Assembly (NCBI GenBank): GCA_038322575.1
Contig: JBBQGB010000001.1
Coordinates: forward strand, 87,834 to 151,833
Direction of reading: 5' to 3'
DNA length: 64,000 nt
From: JACMOY01 sp038322575
Lineage (GTDB): Bacteria; Actinomycetota; Actinomycetes; Actinomycetales; Angustibacteraceae
In this document: in pieces, positions 17,678-26,518 of the stretch
Layout of the letters: each line of letters starts with the position of its first letter
How positions within the stretch are numbered: the first letter of the stretch is position 1
The notes under the pieces: generated by a model
Database searches by the model: none
Told to the model about the DNA's origin: nothing
What the model saw: the letters and a program-made list of their open reading frames with translations, nothing else
Translations under genes and position numbers: made by a program

Positions 17678-18178
17678 TCAGGCGAGGACGGCGTCGATGG
17701 TCTTCTTCAGTGCGCTGGGCTGGGCCGGGCTGCGCGGAGCCGTGGGCTTCATCTCGGCCATCTGGGCGCCGATCTCCTGCAGCTGCTTGCGACCCAGGCC
17801 GGCGCGGACCTTGGGGAACCAGTCCTGCTCCTCCTCGTCCATGTGGTGGGTCACGTTCTCGATCAGCACCGTGGTCTTGGCCCCGAACCGCTCATCCTCG
17901 GGCGACATCAGCGCCAGCTCGGTGACGAGCAGGTCAGCGACGTGGTGCTCCTCGTAGGACTCCAGGACGTCGTCCTCGAGCTCGGGCAGCAGCTCCCTCA
18001 CCCGCGGGTACATGACCTCGTTCTCGAGGTAGGTGTGCACCGTCAGCAGCTCGATCATCCGGGTCACGAGCTTGCCGCGGGCCGCGGGCGCGGACGCGCT
18101 GGTGGCGGCGAAGGCCTTGAACACCTTGCGCAGCTCGGTGTGGTCGTTCTTCAGCAGGACGATCGCGTCGGTCGACAC
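17678..18178 (-). CDS. Hemerythrin HHE cation-binding domain protein
   Basis: A four-helix bundle protein of 166 residues expected to bind a di-iron centre and oxygen or NO. The ligand signature is visible: NDHTELRK near residue 11, HTYLENEVMYPR near 50, EEHHVADLL near 73 and HHMDEEEQDWFP near 107. The C-terminal tail is Pro/Ala-rich. The start GTG 18178 has GAGGAG 6 bases upstream; the frame is open much further but the extra part is Arg/Pro-rich. Family members usually act in oxygen or nitrosative stress sensing. It is transcribed away from the DUF3072 gene. Confidence 0.85.
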   Translation of the reverse strand: MSTDAIVLLKNDHTELRKVFKAFAATSASAPAARGKLVTRMIELLTVHTYLENEVMYPRVRELLPELEDDVLESYEEHHVADLLVTELALMSPEDERFGAKTTVLIENVTHHMDEEEQDWFPKVRAGLGRKQLQEIGAQMAEMKPTAPRSPAQPSALKKTIDAVLA

Positions 18179-18305
18179 AGGGGGCTCCTCGGGTGGTCGG
18201 TTGCGGCCGAGCGTAGCCAGCCTCGCGGCGGGGCGCGCTTTGAACTCAGGCGTACCTTTTGCCATGGTCCTCAACCCTGGGCGCGCGGACCCGGCCATTC
18301 GTACA

Positions 18306-18311
18306 TACGAT
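18306..18311 (+). promoter_or_regulatory. -10 box TACGAT, leaderless
   Basis: TACGAT is followed by 7 bases and ATG 18319, setting the start of the DUF3072 gene. Confidence 0.6.
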
Positions 18312-18318
18312 CGAGACC

Positions 18319-18546
18319 ATGACACAGCACCCTGATGACCAGGTCGGCGCCCAGGCGCCGCAGGACGCGACCAAGCCCGTCAGCGAGTGGGCCACCGGAG
18401 ACGAGCCGGCCACCGGCCCGCAGCTGAGCTACCTCACCACGTTGGCCCGCGAGGCCGGCCGCGAGGTGCCCGCCGACCTCACGAAGGCGGATGCCTCGGT
18501 GCTGATCGGCGAGCTGCAGGGAGCATCGCCCCGCGTAGCCGAGTGA
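18319..18546 (+). CDS. DUF3072-like small protein
   Basis: A 75-residue protein with an acidic, flexible first half and a second half LSYLTTLAREAGREVPADL followed by a helix ending LIGELQGASP. This is the DUF3072 pattern of a small helical domain found widely in actinobacteria; no function is established. The C-terminal part resembles SAP-like or Rho-N-like helical hairpins, which is only an impression. A leaderless promoter fixes the start. Confidence 0.75.
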   Translation: MTQHPDDQVGAQAPQDATKPVSEWATGDEPATGPQLSYLTTLAREAGREVPADLTKADASVLIGELQGASPRVAE

Positions 18547-18608
18547 GGGGGCAACGCTGAGCGGGGCGACGTCTTGCTGCGAGTGCCCGGTCCTGGTGCA
18601 GTGTCCTC

Positions 18609-19775
18609 GTGCCCGGACCCGGTGAGTACGACCTGATCGTCGTCGGCGCCGGCCCGGCAGGGTCGGCGGCGGCCATCGCGGCCCTGCGGGCGCGGCCGTC
18701 AGCGCGGGTCCTGCTGCTCGACCGGGCACCTCTGGGGCGGGACAAGGTGTGCGGCGACGGGATCGCCCCGCACGCCGTCGCCGAGCTCGAGGCGCTGGGC
18801 GTGACCGGCGTGCTGCCGGACGAGGTCGTCGCGACGGTGCGTCTGTCGGCGCCCGGCGGCGACAGCAACGCGGCGGTCACCTCGGAGCCGGGGTACGTGG
18901 TGCCCCGAGCCGCGTTCGACGAGCGCCTGGCGAGAGCCGCGATCGAGGCCGGCGCGCAGTTCGCACGGCACAAGGTGACGGACGTGCAGCAGGACCCCGA
19001 TGGCGTCGACGTCGACCGGACCTGGCGGGCACCCGTGCTGATCGCGGCCGACGGGAGCAGCTCGCTGGTGCGCCGCCGCGCCGGCCAACCGCCCAACACC
19101 GGTGATGCCATGGCCATCGCGATCCGGGGGTACGCACCCACCCCGGTCGGGGCTGACGACGAGCTCCAGATCCGTTGGGACAGTCGTCGTTCGGGAGGTC
19201 TGTGCTACGCGTGGGCGTTCCCGACCAACGGGGGGACGACGAACGTCGGGTACGGGATGTCGTCAGCGGCCATCACCGGCGGACGCGCCGAGCTCGTCCG
19301 GCGGATGCGCGCCCTGCTACCGGAGTACGACCTGCGCGACGTCAGGCTGACCGGGCACACCTTGCCGCTGTCGATCTCGCGGCCGGCACCGTCCGTCGGC
19401 CGGGTTCTTCTCGTCGGCGACGCCGCCAGTCTCATCAACCCGTTCACGGGCGAGGGCATCTACAGCGCCATCGCGTCGGGGGCCGTGGCGGGGGCGGCGG
19501 CCGTGCGCGACCCGGGGTCCGCGGCGCGCGTCTACCGCACCACCCTCGCTGCGCGGTTCGGACGCCAGCACCGGCAGATGCGTGCGCTCTACCCGCTGAT
19601 CAACTCCCGGGTCGCGCTGGACACGGTGATCCGCGCGTGTCAGCGCGAGCCGCACCTGTTCGACCGGCTGCTGGACGTCGGGCTCGGCGACGCGAGCTTC
19701 CGGGCGGCCGACCTCCTGCGTTTCGGGCGTCACCTCGCGGTGCGCCCAGGGCCGGTGCTCGGGCAGCCCGGGTGA
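18609..19775 (+). CDS. Geranylgeranyl reductase-family FAD oxidoreductase
   Basis: A 388-residue flavoprotein. The FAD-binding motif VVGAGPAGSAAA is at residues 10-21, the family motif KVCGDGIAPHAV at about 46, and GDAASLINPFTGEGIYSAI near 272. The group reduces double bonds of isoprenoid chains, for example those of menaquinone or polyprenyl lipids. An active-site Cys is in VCGDG. Genes for the substrate pathway are not adjacent, although dxs lies 8 kb away. The start is GTG 18609; the FAD motif comes so soon after that little could be missing. Confidence 0.82.
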   Translation: MPGPGEYDLIVVGAGPAGSAAAIAALRARPSARVLLLDRAPLGRDKVCGDGIAPHAVAELEALGVTGVLPDEVVATVRLSAPGGDSNAAVTSEPGYVVPRAAFDERLARAAIEAGAQFARHKVTDVQQDPDGVDVDRTWRAPVLIAADGSSSLVRRRAGQPPNTGDAMAIAIRGYAPTPVGADDELQIRWDSRRSGGLCYAWAFPTNGGTTNVGYGMSSAAITGGRAELVRRMRALLPEYDLRDVRLTGHTLPLSISRPAPSVGRVLLVGDAASLINPFTGEGIYSAIASGAVAGAAAVRDPGSAARVYRTTLAARFGRQHRQMRALYPLINSRVALDTVIRACQREPHLFDRLLDVGLGDASFRAADLLRFGRHLAVRPGPVLGQPG

Positions 19776-19781
19776 CTGCGC

Positions 19782-21521
19782 CTAGCCCGTACGCGGTCGG
19801 TCCCTGACGTCCCGTACGGGCACCTGAGGTGCCGTCAGGTGCAGCAGCGCGCGGGCGCGCTCGATGGCGCTGGGCGTGTCGACGAAGACCAGGTGGTCCT
19901 CACGCAGGTGATTGGCGATGCCGAGCGTGGCGAGCACGTGCTCGTGGCCCGGGGCGATCCCCGAGAGCATGACGGTGATCCCGCGACGCTCGAGCTGGGC
20001 GATCGCGTCGCCGAGCACGTGGGCGCCGGTGGCGTCGATGGTGCTGACGCGAGCCATGCGCAGGATGACCACCCGCACGTCGGTGATGGTGGTCAGCTCG
20101 AGCAGGAACTGGTGGGCGGCGGCGAAGAACAGGGGCCCGTCCAGGCGGTAGGCGACGATGTGCTCGCTCAGCAGCGCGTGCTCCTCGCTGGTGTGGTCTC
20201 CGGGTTCGAGCGGCACGCTCTGCAGCCGGGTGGAGCGCGCGATGGAGCGCAGCGCGAGCACGACGGCCACGCCGAGCCCGACGGCGACCGCCGTGACCAG
20301 GTCGACGGCCACCGTGACGACGAACGTCAGAGCCAGGACGGCGGCGTCCGCCCGGGTCGAGCGGGCCAGGGCGCGCAGCGAGCTGACCTCGACCATCCGC
20401 ACGGTGGTGGCCAGCAGGACCCCGGCCAGAGCCGCCAGGGGGATCTTGGAGACCAGGGGTGCGGCGGTGTAGACGATGACCAGCAGGACGACGGCGTGGA
20501 TGAGGGCGGCTGCCTTGGATCGGGCGCCGGCTCGGACGTTCACGGCTGTGCGGGCGATCGCAGCGGTGGCCGGGATCCCGCCGAAGAGCGGCACCACGAG
20601 GTTGGCCAACCCCTGGCCGAACAGCTCGCGGTCGGGGTCGTGGGTCTCGTTGACGCTCATGGCGTCGGCGACGGTGGCGGACAGCAGGCTCTCGAGCGCG
20701 GCGAGGGCGGCCACGGCCAAGGCGGCCGGCAGCAGGGCGCGGACGGCGGTCAGGTCGACGAACTGCAGCGAGGGGCCGGGCAGCCGCGAGGGAAGGTCGC
20801 CCAGGGGGGTCAGCCGCAGGGGCGTGGCCTGGGCCAGGGCGGTGGCCGCCGCGATACCCACGAGGGAGAATGGGACGCCGGGAAGCCGACGGGCGCCCAC
20901 CAGCATCACCGCCGCCACCCCCAGCGCGACGGCGAGCGGCGCCGGGTTGATGTCGAGGGCGTACCGGCGAACGGCGTCGGCCGCGACCGCCCAGACCTTC
21001 TCCTGGTGACCGGCGGGCACCCCCAGGGCCGCGGGCACCTGCTGCAGGGCGATGACCACGGCGATGCCCGCGGTGAACCCCTCGATCACCGGCACCGGCA
21101 GGTAGCGCACGTACCGACCCAGCCGAGCCACGGCCATGGCGATCAGCACCAGGCCCGCGAGCGCACCGACCATCAGCACACCGGTGGTCCCGAACTGGGC
21201 CACCACCGGGACCAGCACCACGGTCATGGCCCCCGTCGGGCCCGAGACCTGCAGGTTCGACCCGCCGAAGACCGCCGCGACGGCGCCGGCGACGACGGCG
21301 GTGATCAGCCCCGCCTGAGCCCCGACACCCGACGTCGCGCCGAACGCCAGGGCCAGCGGCAGGGCCACGATCGCCACCGTCACCCCCGCCACCAGGTCGC
21401 GTCGCGGTGAGCGCCGCACCGCGACCCAGTCCGAACGGCGTGGCAGCAGGGGCCCGATCCGCGACACGACCGCCCGGGTCATCGCCGTCGCACCGGGCTG
21501 CGGTCGTGGCAGGCGCCTCAT
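19782..21521 (-). CDS. SulP-family anion transporter with STAS domain
   Basis: A 579-residue membrane transporter of the SulP/SLC26 family. The N-terminal 430 residues hold about 12-14 hydrophobic segments, including GLITAVVAGAVAAVFGGSN near 90 and GQGLANLVVPLFGGIPATAA near 300. The cytoplasmic STAS domain begins near 455 (YRLDGPLFFAAAHQFL) and contains VSTIDATGAHVL. Substrates in the family include sulfate, bicarbonate and dicarboxylates, and I cannot choose among them. Its ATG overlaps the stop of the ArsR-type gene by four bases, so the regulator and transporter are made together. Confidence 0.9.
   Translation of the reverse strand: MRRLPRPQPGATAMTRAVVSRIGPLLPRRSDWVAVRRSPRRDLVAGVTVAIVALPLALAFGATSGVGAQAGLITAVVAGAVAAVFGGSNLQVSGPTGAMTVVLVPVVAQFGTTGVLMVGALAGLVLIAMAVARLGRYVRYLPVPVIEGFTAGIAVVIALQQVPAALGVPAGHQEKVWAVAADAVRRYALDINPAPLAVALGVAAVMLVGARRLPGVPFSLVGIAAATALAQATPLRLTPLGDLPSRLPGPSLQFVDLTAVRALLPAALAVAALAALESLLSATVADAMSVNETHDPDRELFGQGLANLVVPLFGGIPATAAIARTAVNVRAGARSKAAALIHAVVLLVIVYTAAPLVSKIPLAALAGVLLATTVRMVEVSSLRALARSTRADAAVLALTFVVTVAVDLVTAVAVGLGVAVVLALRSIARSTRLQSVPLEPGDHTSEEHALLSEHIVAYRLDGPLFFAAAHQFLLELTTITDVRVVILRMARVSTIDATGAHVLGDAIAQLERRGITVMLSGIAPGHEHVLATLGIANHLREDHLVFVDTPSAIERARALLHLTAPQVPVRDVRDRPRTG
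19786..19820. terminator. Possible bidirectional terminator hairpin
   Basis: Arms CCCGTACG and CGTACGGG (8 bp, 19-base loop) lie between the convergent oxidoreductase and SulP genes, partly inside the SulP 3' end. There is no U tract. Confidence 0.35.
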
Positions 21522-21859
21522 CCGGCCTCGGCTTCGGCTTGCAGCTGGTCCAGCAACGAGCCCTGGTTCTCGATGATCATGGCCATCAGGATGCGGCGGG
21601 CGGCCTTCATCAGCTCCGCCACGTCCGGGGTGCTCAGCGTGTAGACGACGGTGGACCCCTCGCGGGTCGAGACCACCAGGCCGGCCCGGCGCAGCACAGC
21701 CAGCTGCTGGGACAGGTTCGAGGGCTCGATCGAGATCTGCGCCAGCAGCGCTCGCACCGGCAGCGGCCCTTCCTGGAGCAGCTCGAGGACACGGACGCGC
21801 ACCGGGTGTCCCATCGTCCGGAACAGGTCCGCCTTGGCCTGGTAGAGCGGCGTCTGCAC
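21518..21859 (-). CDS. ArsR-type winged-helix regulator
   Basis: A 113-residue ArsR/SmtB-fold repressor. The recognition helix is in SNLSQQLAVLRRAGLV (about 47-62) and the wing in STREGSTVVYTL. The protein contains no Cys, so the usual ArsR metal sites built on Cys are impossible; a different signal is likely. It overlaps and precedes the SulP gene and probably represses this pair from the AT-rich site upstream. The start is ATG-like at 21859 with AAGGACCC just before it. Confidence 0.85.
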   Translation of the reverse strand: MQTPLYQAKADLFRTMGHPVRVRVLELLQEGPLPVRALLAQISIEPSNLSQQLAVLRRAGLVVSTREGSTVVYTLSTPDVAELMKAARRILMAMIIENQGSLLDQLQAEAEAG

Positions 21860-21920
21860 GTCAGGGTCCTTTCACGGTGGGCGACGATCCGCGGCGACCT
21901 GCACCGGAGGGCCGTACGTC

Positions 21921-21955
21921 TTCAAGATATGTCAAGTTGATAAAGTCTGCAAGTC
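21921..21955 (-). promoter_or_regulatory. Promoter and possible operator of the ArsR-SulP pair
   Basis: On the minus strand TTGCAG, 17 bases, then TATCTT read as -35 and -10. The spacer holds the palindrome TCAACTTGA (21933-21941) and the region is clearly AT-richer than anything nearby. This is where an ArsR dimer would be expected to bind. Confidence 0.5.
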
Positions 21956-22041
21956 ATGGTCCCATGGTCGGACCGCCGGACCACGACGAGGTCACGGTCA
22001 GCCGGATCCGCTGACCGAGCCGTGAGCAGAGGACTCCCCCC

Positions 22042-22242
22042 GTGAACGAACGCACGAGGACGCTCGGCGCCCGCATCTACGCCGGCCTGTTCAGGGTGTA
22101 CGGCCAGGCCCAGGTCAGCGCCGCCGAGACCCCCACGAGCACCTACCCGGACATCGTCCAGGGGTCGTTGGCGGACTGGGAGGGCCGCCGCGCGCTCGAC
22201 GGGACGACCTACCTGGTGCCCAGGACCGGCCCCGACGCGTGA
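22042..22242 (+). CDS. Small unrecognised protein, 66 residues
   Basis: A 66-residue soluble protein starting at GTG, with AGAGGA about 9 bases upstream. Landmarks are ARIYAGLFRVYGQAQ and DIVQGSLADWEGRRALDG. No family is recognised. Composition is normal for the neighbourhood and it is the only coding frame in a 400-base gap, but without homologues it could be spurious. Confidence 0.45.
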   Translation: MNERTRTLGARIYAGLFRVYGQAQVSAAETPTSTYPDIVQGSLADWEGRRALDGTTYLVPRTGPDA

Positions 22243-22273
22243 GCGCACGGGGACGGGCGACGACCCGACTCGG

Positions 22274-25200
22274 TCAGCGACGCGGTGGCAGCGGCGGGAT
22301 GGAGCGGTCGGGACGGGTGTCCAGTGCGGGCGCCTGGAGCGGTGGCTGCTCGTTCAACAGCTCGAGGACGATGCGCAGCCCCTCGGCGAGCTGCGGGTCC
22401 TGGCCGGACACCCACGCCTGCGGCGGGTGGAGCACCTCGACATCGGGGTCGACCCCGTGGTTCTCCACGCCCCAGCCGCCCTGGGCGAACCAGAACGAGT
22501 AGCGCGGCTGCGTCACCGCCGTACCGTCCACCAGGGTGTAGCGGCCGTCGATGCCGATCACCCCACCCCAGGTGCGCGTGCCGACGACCGGCCCGAGGGC
22601 CATCTCCTTGAACGACTGGTTGACGATGTCCCCGTCGCTGCCGGCGTACTCGTTGGCGATCGAGACCAGCGGTCCGCGCGGAGCCTCGCTCCACCACAGC
22701 TCGTCCGGCGCGTGCCGGACGACGTCGCCGCCGAGGGTCCGGCGCGACAGCCGCTCCAGGACCAGCTGCGAGACGTGGCCGCCGGCGTTCTCCCGGGTGT
22801 CGACGACCAGGCAGTCCCGCGCCAGCTCGGCCCGCAGGTCGCGGTGGAACTCCGCCCAGCCCGACGACACCATGTCGGGGATGTGCAGGTAGCCGGCCCG
22901 GCCGCCGCTGCGCTCGTGCACCTCGCGCCGCCGGCCGGCGACCCAGTCCTGGTACCGCAGCGGCAGCTCGTCCGGCAGGGGTAGGACGGCGACCTGGCGC
23001 TCCTCGCCGTCCCGCTGCACCGTCAGCTCGACCGGAGTGTCGGCGCGACCGGCGAGCAGCGGGCCGGGGCCGACGTCGGGCACCGGTCGGCCGTCGACCG
23101 CGAGCAGCCGGTCCCCCGCGCGCACGTCGACGGCAGCCCCAGCCAGCGGCGAGCGCGCGCCCGGCACGGACGTGTCGGCGGGCAGGACCCGCGTCACCAG
23201 CCAGCCCTCGGCGTCCCGCGCGAGGTCGGCGCCCAGGAACGCGGCGGCCCGCCCCGGCGGGGGTGGCACGACCGGCGGCCGCTCGTAGGCGTGCGACGCG
23301 CCGAGCTCGCCGACCATCTCCCAGAGCAGCTCGGACAGGTCGTCGCGGGTCGCGAGCCGGTCGACGACGGGAAGGTAGCGGCGCAGGACCTCGTCCCAGT
23401 CGACCCCGCCCATGTCCTCGATCCAGAAGTGGTCGCGCATCAGCCGCCAGGTCTCGAGCACCATCTGCCGCCACTCGGGCAGCGGTTCGACGACGAACGC
23501 GAGCCGCGCCAGGTCGACGTCGACCAGGTCGACCGGCGCCGCCTCCGGCTGCTCGCTCGCCTTGACGGGGTGGTCCGACGGCCCGATCCGCAGCGCCTCG
23601 CCGTCGCGGACGGCGATCCTGGTGCCGTCCCCGGACACCGCGTAGCCGTCCAGCTGCGGGACGACCGTCAGCTCACGACGCGCCACGAAGTCCCAGCGCC
23701 GCAGGGACGGACGCCGCCGGTCGTCGGCGGGCCGGTCCTGGCCCAGCACCCCGGCGATCGGCGTGGCGAGCCACAGCAGACCGCCCTTGGCGGCCCGCAG
23801 CGAGGTGTAGAGCCCGGCGGCACCGGGGACCGGGACGACGCGACCGGCCAGCCCCGCGGCGTCCACCCTGGTCTCGGGGACGTCGTCCGGCTCGCCGTCG
23901 AGGGCCGGCGTGACCGGCCGGCCCTGCACCTGCGGGTCGAACGGCGAGGGGGTGTCGGCGCGAAGCGGCAGCAGGTAGGGCCGGACGGCGACCGGGAAGG
24001 ACAGGTCGAAGCCCTGCGCGTCGTACACCGGGTCGAACGTGCGCGCGGACAGGAAGGCCAGGTGCAGCCCGTCGAGGGTGAAGACCGGCTCGGTGTCGAC
24101 GAACCGCAGGCCCGTGGCGTCGAGCACCTGTCCCGTCGCCGGTTCGGCGAGCCGGATCTGCCGCAGCCCGACGGCGCTCGGCGCCGACCAGGCCAGCCAG
24201 CGGCTGTCCGGGGAGTACGCGAGACCGCTCGCGTCCGAGACCTCGGTGGCCACGACCGTGACGTCGCCGCTGTCGAGGGCGACCTGCAGGACGCGGCCGT
24301 CATGGGTCGCGACCGCAGCCGCGCTGCCGTCGGGCGCGACCACCAGCTCGAGCACCCGGCCGAGGCGACCGGCGGCGAGCCGGCGGGTGCCGCCGCCGGC
24401 GTCGACCTCCACCGCGTCGTCGCCGTCGGCGTCGGTGACCCAGACGCCGCCGCGCGGCGTCCCCGGCAGCACCCGGGGCAGCCGCGTGCGGACGCCCGCG
24501 GTCTCGGCCAGCACCCGCACCGGACCGTCCCGGTGGGGCAGGTGCTGCACGCTGCCGCGCAGGCCGACCAGGCTGGCCCGGCCCGAGTGGTCGACGGCCA
24601 GCTCGAGCAGCTCGAGCCTGGGCTCCACGCGGTGGGCCCGCCGACCGGTGCGCGACCCGGGCAGCGTCACGGCGAGCCTGCGCGGCTGGCCGGCCGGCGT
24701 CAGGTCCTCGACCACGTAGAGCTCGCCGGCACGGGAGTAGACGGCGCGCTCGCTGGTGCCCGACAGGTCGGCGGCCAGGTCCCGGGCGTACATGCCGGTG
24801 TGGTCGCTGTGCCGGCGCAGGTCGCTGCCGTCGGCGGCCACGGAGTAGACGTTCCCGTGGCCCTCGTGGTCGCTGACGAACAGCAGCCGCTCGCCGACCC
24901 ACACCGGATCGGCGACCTGCCCGTCGAGGTCGAGGAACCGGGTGAAGCCGCCGCTGCCGTCCGGGTCGAGCCAGAGCTTGGCCGCGGTCCCCCCGCGGTA
25001 GCGCTTCCAGCTCGCCGGCTCGCGGAACACGACCGACTGCAGGACGACGGCGCCTGCGGCAGAGCGGGCGACGGCGGCCACCGGGCCGTACGGCAGGCGC
25101 CGGCCCGGCCCACCGCTCAGCGAGACGGCGTGCGCCCAGGTGCGTGAGCGGTGACCCTCGCCCTGGGTCGTCGCGGCGACCACCCGGCCCTCGGCGTCCC

Positions 25201-25480
25201 AGCCCAGCACGCGCGTCTGGGCCGAACCCCACCAGGTGAGCCGGGTCGGTGCGCCGCCGGCCAGGGGGACGACGTACACCTCGGGCACGCCGTCGCGCCG
25301 GCTCGCCCAGGCCACCGTCGCGCCGTCCGGCGACAAGCGTGGCCGGGAGGCAGGCGCGTGGTCGGAGGTCAGCCGGGTCGCGGCACCGCCGGACACGTCG
25401 ACGAGCCAGACGTCGTCGTCGGCGACGAAGACGACGGCGTCACCGGACACGTGAGGGCTGCGCAGGTAGGTGTCGGTCAC
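22274..25480 (-). CDS. Tricorn-type S41 protease
   Basis: A 1068-residue cytosolic protease of the tricorn core type. The first 650 residues form beta-propeller repeats (for example LSPDGATVAWASRRDG and VWVTDADGDDAVEVDAG). The catalytic part has His in LGASHAYERPP near 728, a PDZ domain about 783-830 and the Ser-Asp pair in NEYAGSDGDIVNQ near 945, then GTRTWGG. The length matches tricorn proteases, which cut peptides released by the proteasome or Lon. It follows the 323-residue gene by 43 bases on the same strand and may be co-transcribed with the two proteins upstream. Confidence 0.92.
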   Translation of the reverse strand: MTDTYLRSPHVSGDAVVFVADDDVWLVDVSGGAATRLTSDHAPASRPRLSPDGATVAWASRRDGVPEVYVVPLAGGAPTRLTWWGSAQTRVLGWDAEGRVVAATTQGEGHRSRTWAHAVSLSGGPGRRLPYGPVAAVARSAAGAVVLQSVVFREPASWKRYRGGTAAKLWLDPDGSGGFTRFLDLDGQVADPVWVGERLLFVSDHEGHGNVYSVAADGSDLRRHSDHTGMYARDLAADLSGTSERAVYSRAGELYVVEDLTPAGQPRRLAVTLPGSRTGRRAHRVEPRLELLELAVDHSGRASLVGLRGSVQHLPHRDGPVRVLAETAGVRTRLPRVLPGTPRGGVWVTDADGDDAVEVDAGGGTRRLAAGRLGRVLELVVAPDGSAAAVATHDGRVLQVALDSGDVTVVATEVSDASGLAYSPDSRWLAWSAPSAVGLRQIRLAEPATGQVLDATGLRFVDTEPVFTLDGLHLAFLSARTFDPVYDAQGFDLSFPVAVRPYLLPLRADTPSPFDPQVQGRPVTPALDGEPDDVPETRVDAAGLAGRVVPVPGAAGLYTSLRAAKGGLLWLATPIAGVLGQDRPADDRRRPSLRRWDFVARRELTVVPQLDGYAVSGDGTRIAVRDGEALRIGPSDHPVKASEQPEAAPVDLVDVDLARLAFVVEPLPEWRQMVLETWRLMRDHFWIEDMGGVDWDEVLRRYLPVVDRLATRDDLSELLWEMVGELGASHAYERPPVVPPPPGRAAAFLGADLARDAEGWLVTRVLPADTSVPGARSPLAGAAVDVRAGDRLLAVDGRPVPDVGPGPLLAGRADTPVELTVQRDGEERQVAVLPLPDELPLRYQDWVAGRRREVHERSGGRAGYLHIPDMVSSGWAEFHRDLRAELARDCLVVDTRENAGGHVSQLVLERLSRRTLGGDVVRHAPDELWWSEAPRGPLVSIANEYAGSDGDIVNQSFKEMALGPVVGTRTWGGVIGIDGRYTLVDGTAVTQPRYSFWFAQGGWGVENHGVDPDVEVLHPPQAWVSGQDPQLAEGLRIVLELLNEQPPLQAPALDTRPDRSIPPLPPRR

Positions 25481-25523
25481 CTCCCGACCCTAGAGCCGCG
25501 GGGTCGTGAAGTCCCGTGCCTGG

Positions 25524-26495
25524 TCAGCCGGCGAACGTGGTCCCGTCCCAGACGGCGTCGACGTGGGCCGCGTACGCGCTCTGGGTGATCTGACCGGACG
25601 TCCACACCAGGGCGAGCTCGTCGCCGAGCCGGCTGGCTCCGGGCACGAGCCCGACCGTCGCGGTCAGCCTGGCCCAGGTGTAGTCGCCCCGCGAGGCCGG
25701 TGCGGCGGCGATCGGGTGGGTGGAGAACGGGGTCGCCAGGAGCGCGGTCTCGACCGGAAGCAGCGAGGTCTGGCCGATGGCACGCTCGACGAACCCGTTG
25801 CCGATCACGTCGAACACCAACGCGGTCCAGTCCAGCGTGGTGGCTCCGGGGGTGCCGTCGGCCACGCGGACGCCGACGCGGTAGCCGGGGGTGGTGTCGG
25901 TCGCGGCGCGCCCCAGCACGATCGGGTCCGTCGCGGGGTCGGTCAGGGCTGCGGTGGGGGCCAGCCACACCTCGCGACCGAGGTAGGGCATCGGGTCCGG
26001 GGGCGAGGTCGTGGCGCTGGTGGCGGCCGGGAGCGCGACCGGCGGCGACCACAGCGGCAGCAGCCCCGACACGGCGTGCAGGTTGGCGACCGCCGTGCTC
26101 AGGGCCGTCGCCAGGTCGGAGCGCACCGACACGGCCAGGGGCACGCTCACCCCCGCGGGCCCGGTCGGGCGGTCGTTGACGAGGGCGGTGAGCGTCATCG
26201 GCGGCACCGGGTCGCCCAGCGGGACGTCCTGGGCCCCGGTGGCCAGGCCGAGGGCCGCGCCGAGCATCTCGGTGCGCATCCTGTCCTCGTGCAGGTCGGT
26301 CAGGAGGTTGAAGTAGCCCCCGACCTGGGTGATGTTCAGCGGCGCCGGGATGCGCGAGGGGATGACGTCGCCCTGGGTGGCCAGGCGCCGCAGGAGCATC
26401 GCTTGCGCCTGCTGGATCTCGGGGCTGGTCGCACCCTTGATCACCTCGGTCAGGGCGAGCAGGACGGCGTCGCTGGCGGGGTCGGTGGTGGTCAT
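25524..26495 (-). CDS. Unrecognised 323-residue companion of the OmpA-domain protein
   Basis: I do not recognise the family. The N-terminal 90 residues are helical (LLALTEVIKGATSPEIQQAQ, then LNITQVGGYFNLLTDL). The rest is rich in Ala, Thr, Val and Pro, with beta-type stretches ending ALVWTSGQITQSAY. There is no signal peptide or membrane helix. The only Cys-free, acidic-neutral composition gives no catalytic hints. It starts 23 bases after the large gene with GAAAGGACC upstream, so it is almost surely co-translated. A structural or accessory role for the large protein is the simplest guess. Confidence 0.75.
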   Translation of the reverse strand: MTTTDPASDAVLLALTEVIKGATSPEIQQAQAMLLRRLATQGDVIPSRIPAPLNITQVGGYFNLLTDLHEDRMRTEMLGAALGLATGAQDVPLGDPVPPMTLTALVNDRPTGPAGVSVPLAVSVRSDLATALSTAVANLHAVSGLLPLWSPPVALPAATSATTSPPDPMPYLGREVWLAPTAALTDPATDPIVLGRAATDTTPGYRVGVRVADGTPGATTLDWTALVFDVIGNGFVERAIGQTSLLPVETALLATPFSTHPIAAAPASRGDYTWARLTATVGLVPGASRLGDELALVWTSGQITQSAYAAHVDAVWDGTTFAG

Positions 26496-26518
26496 GGTGG
26501 GTGGTCCTTTCGCGGGGC

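Noticed and set aside
23291..25147. Open frame of 618 codons opposite the tricorn-type protease
   Set aside because: It has no family signs, and the opposite frame carries a clear protease with catalytic residues.
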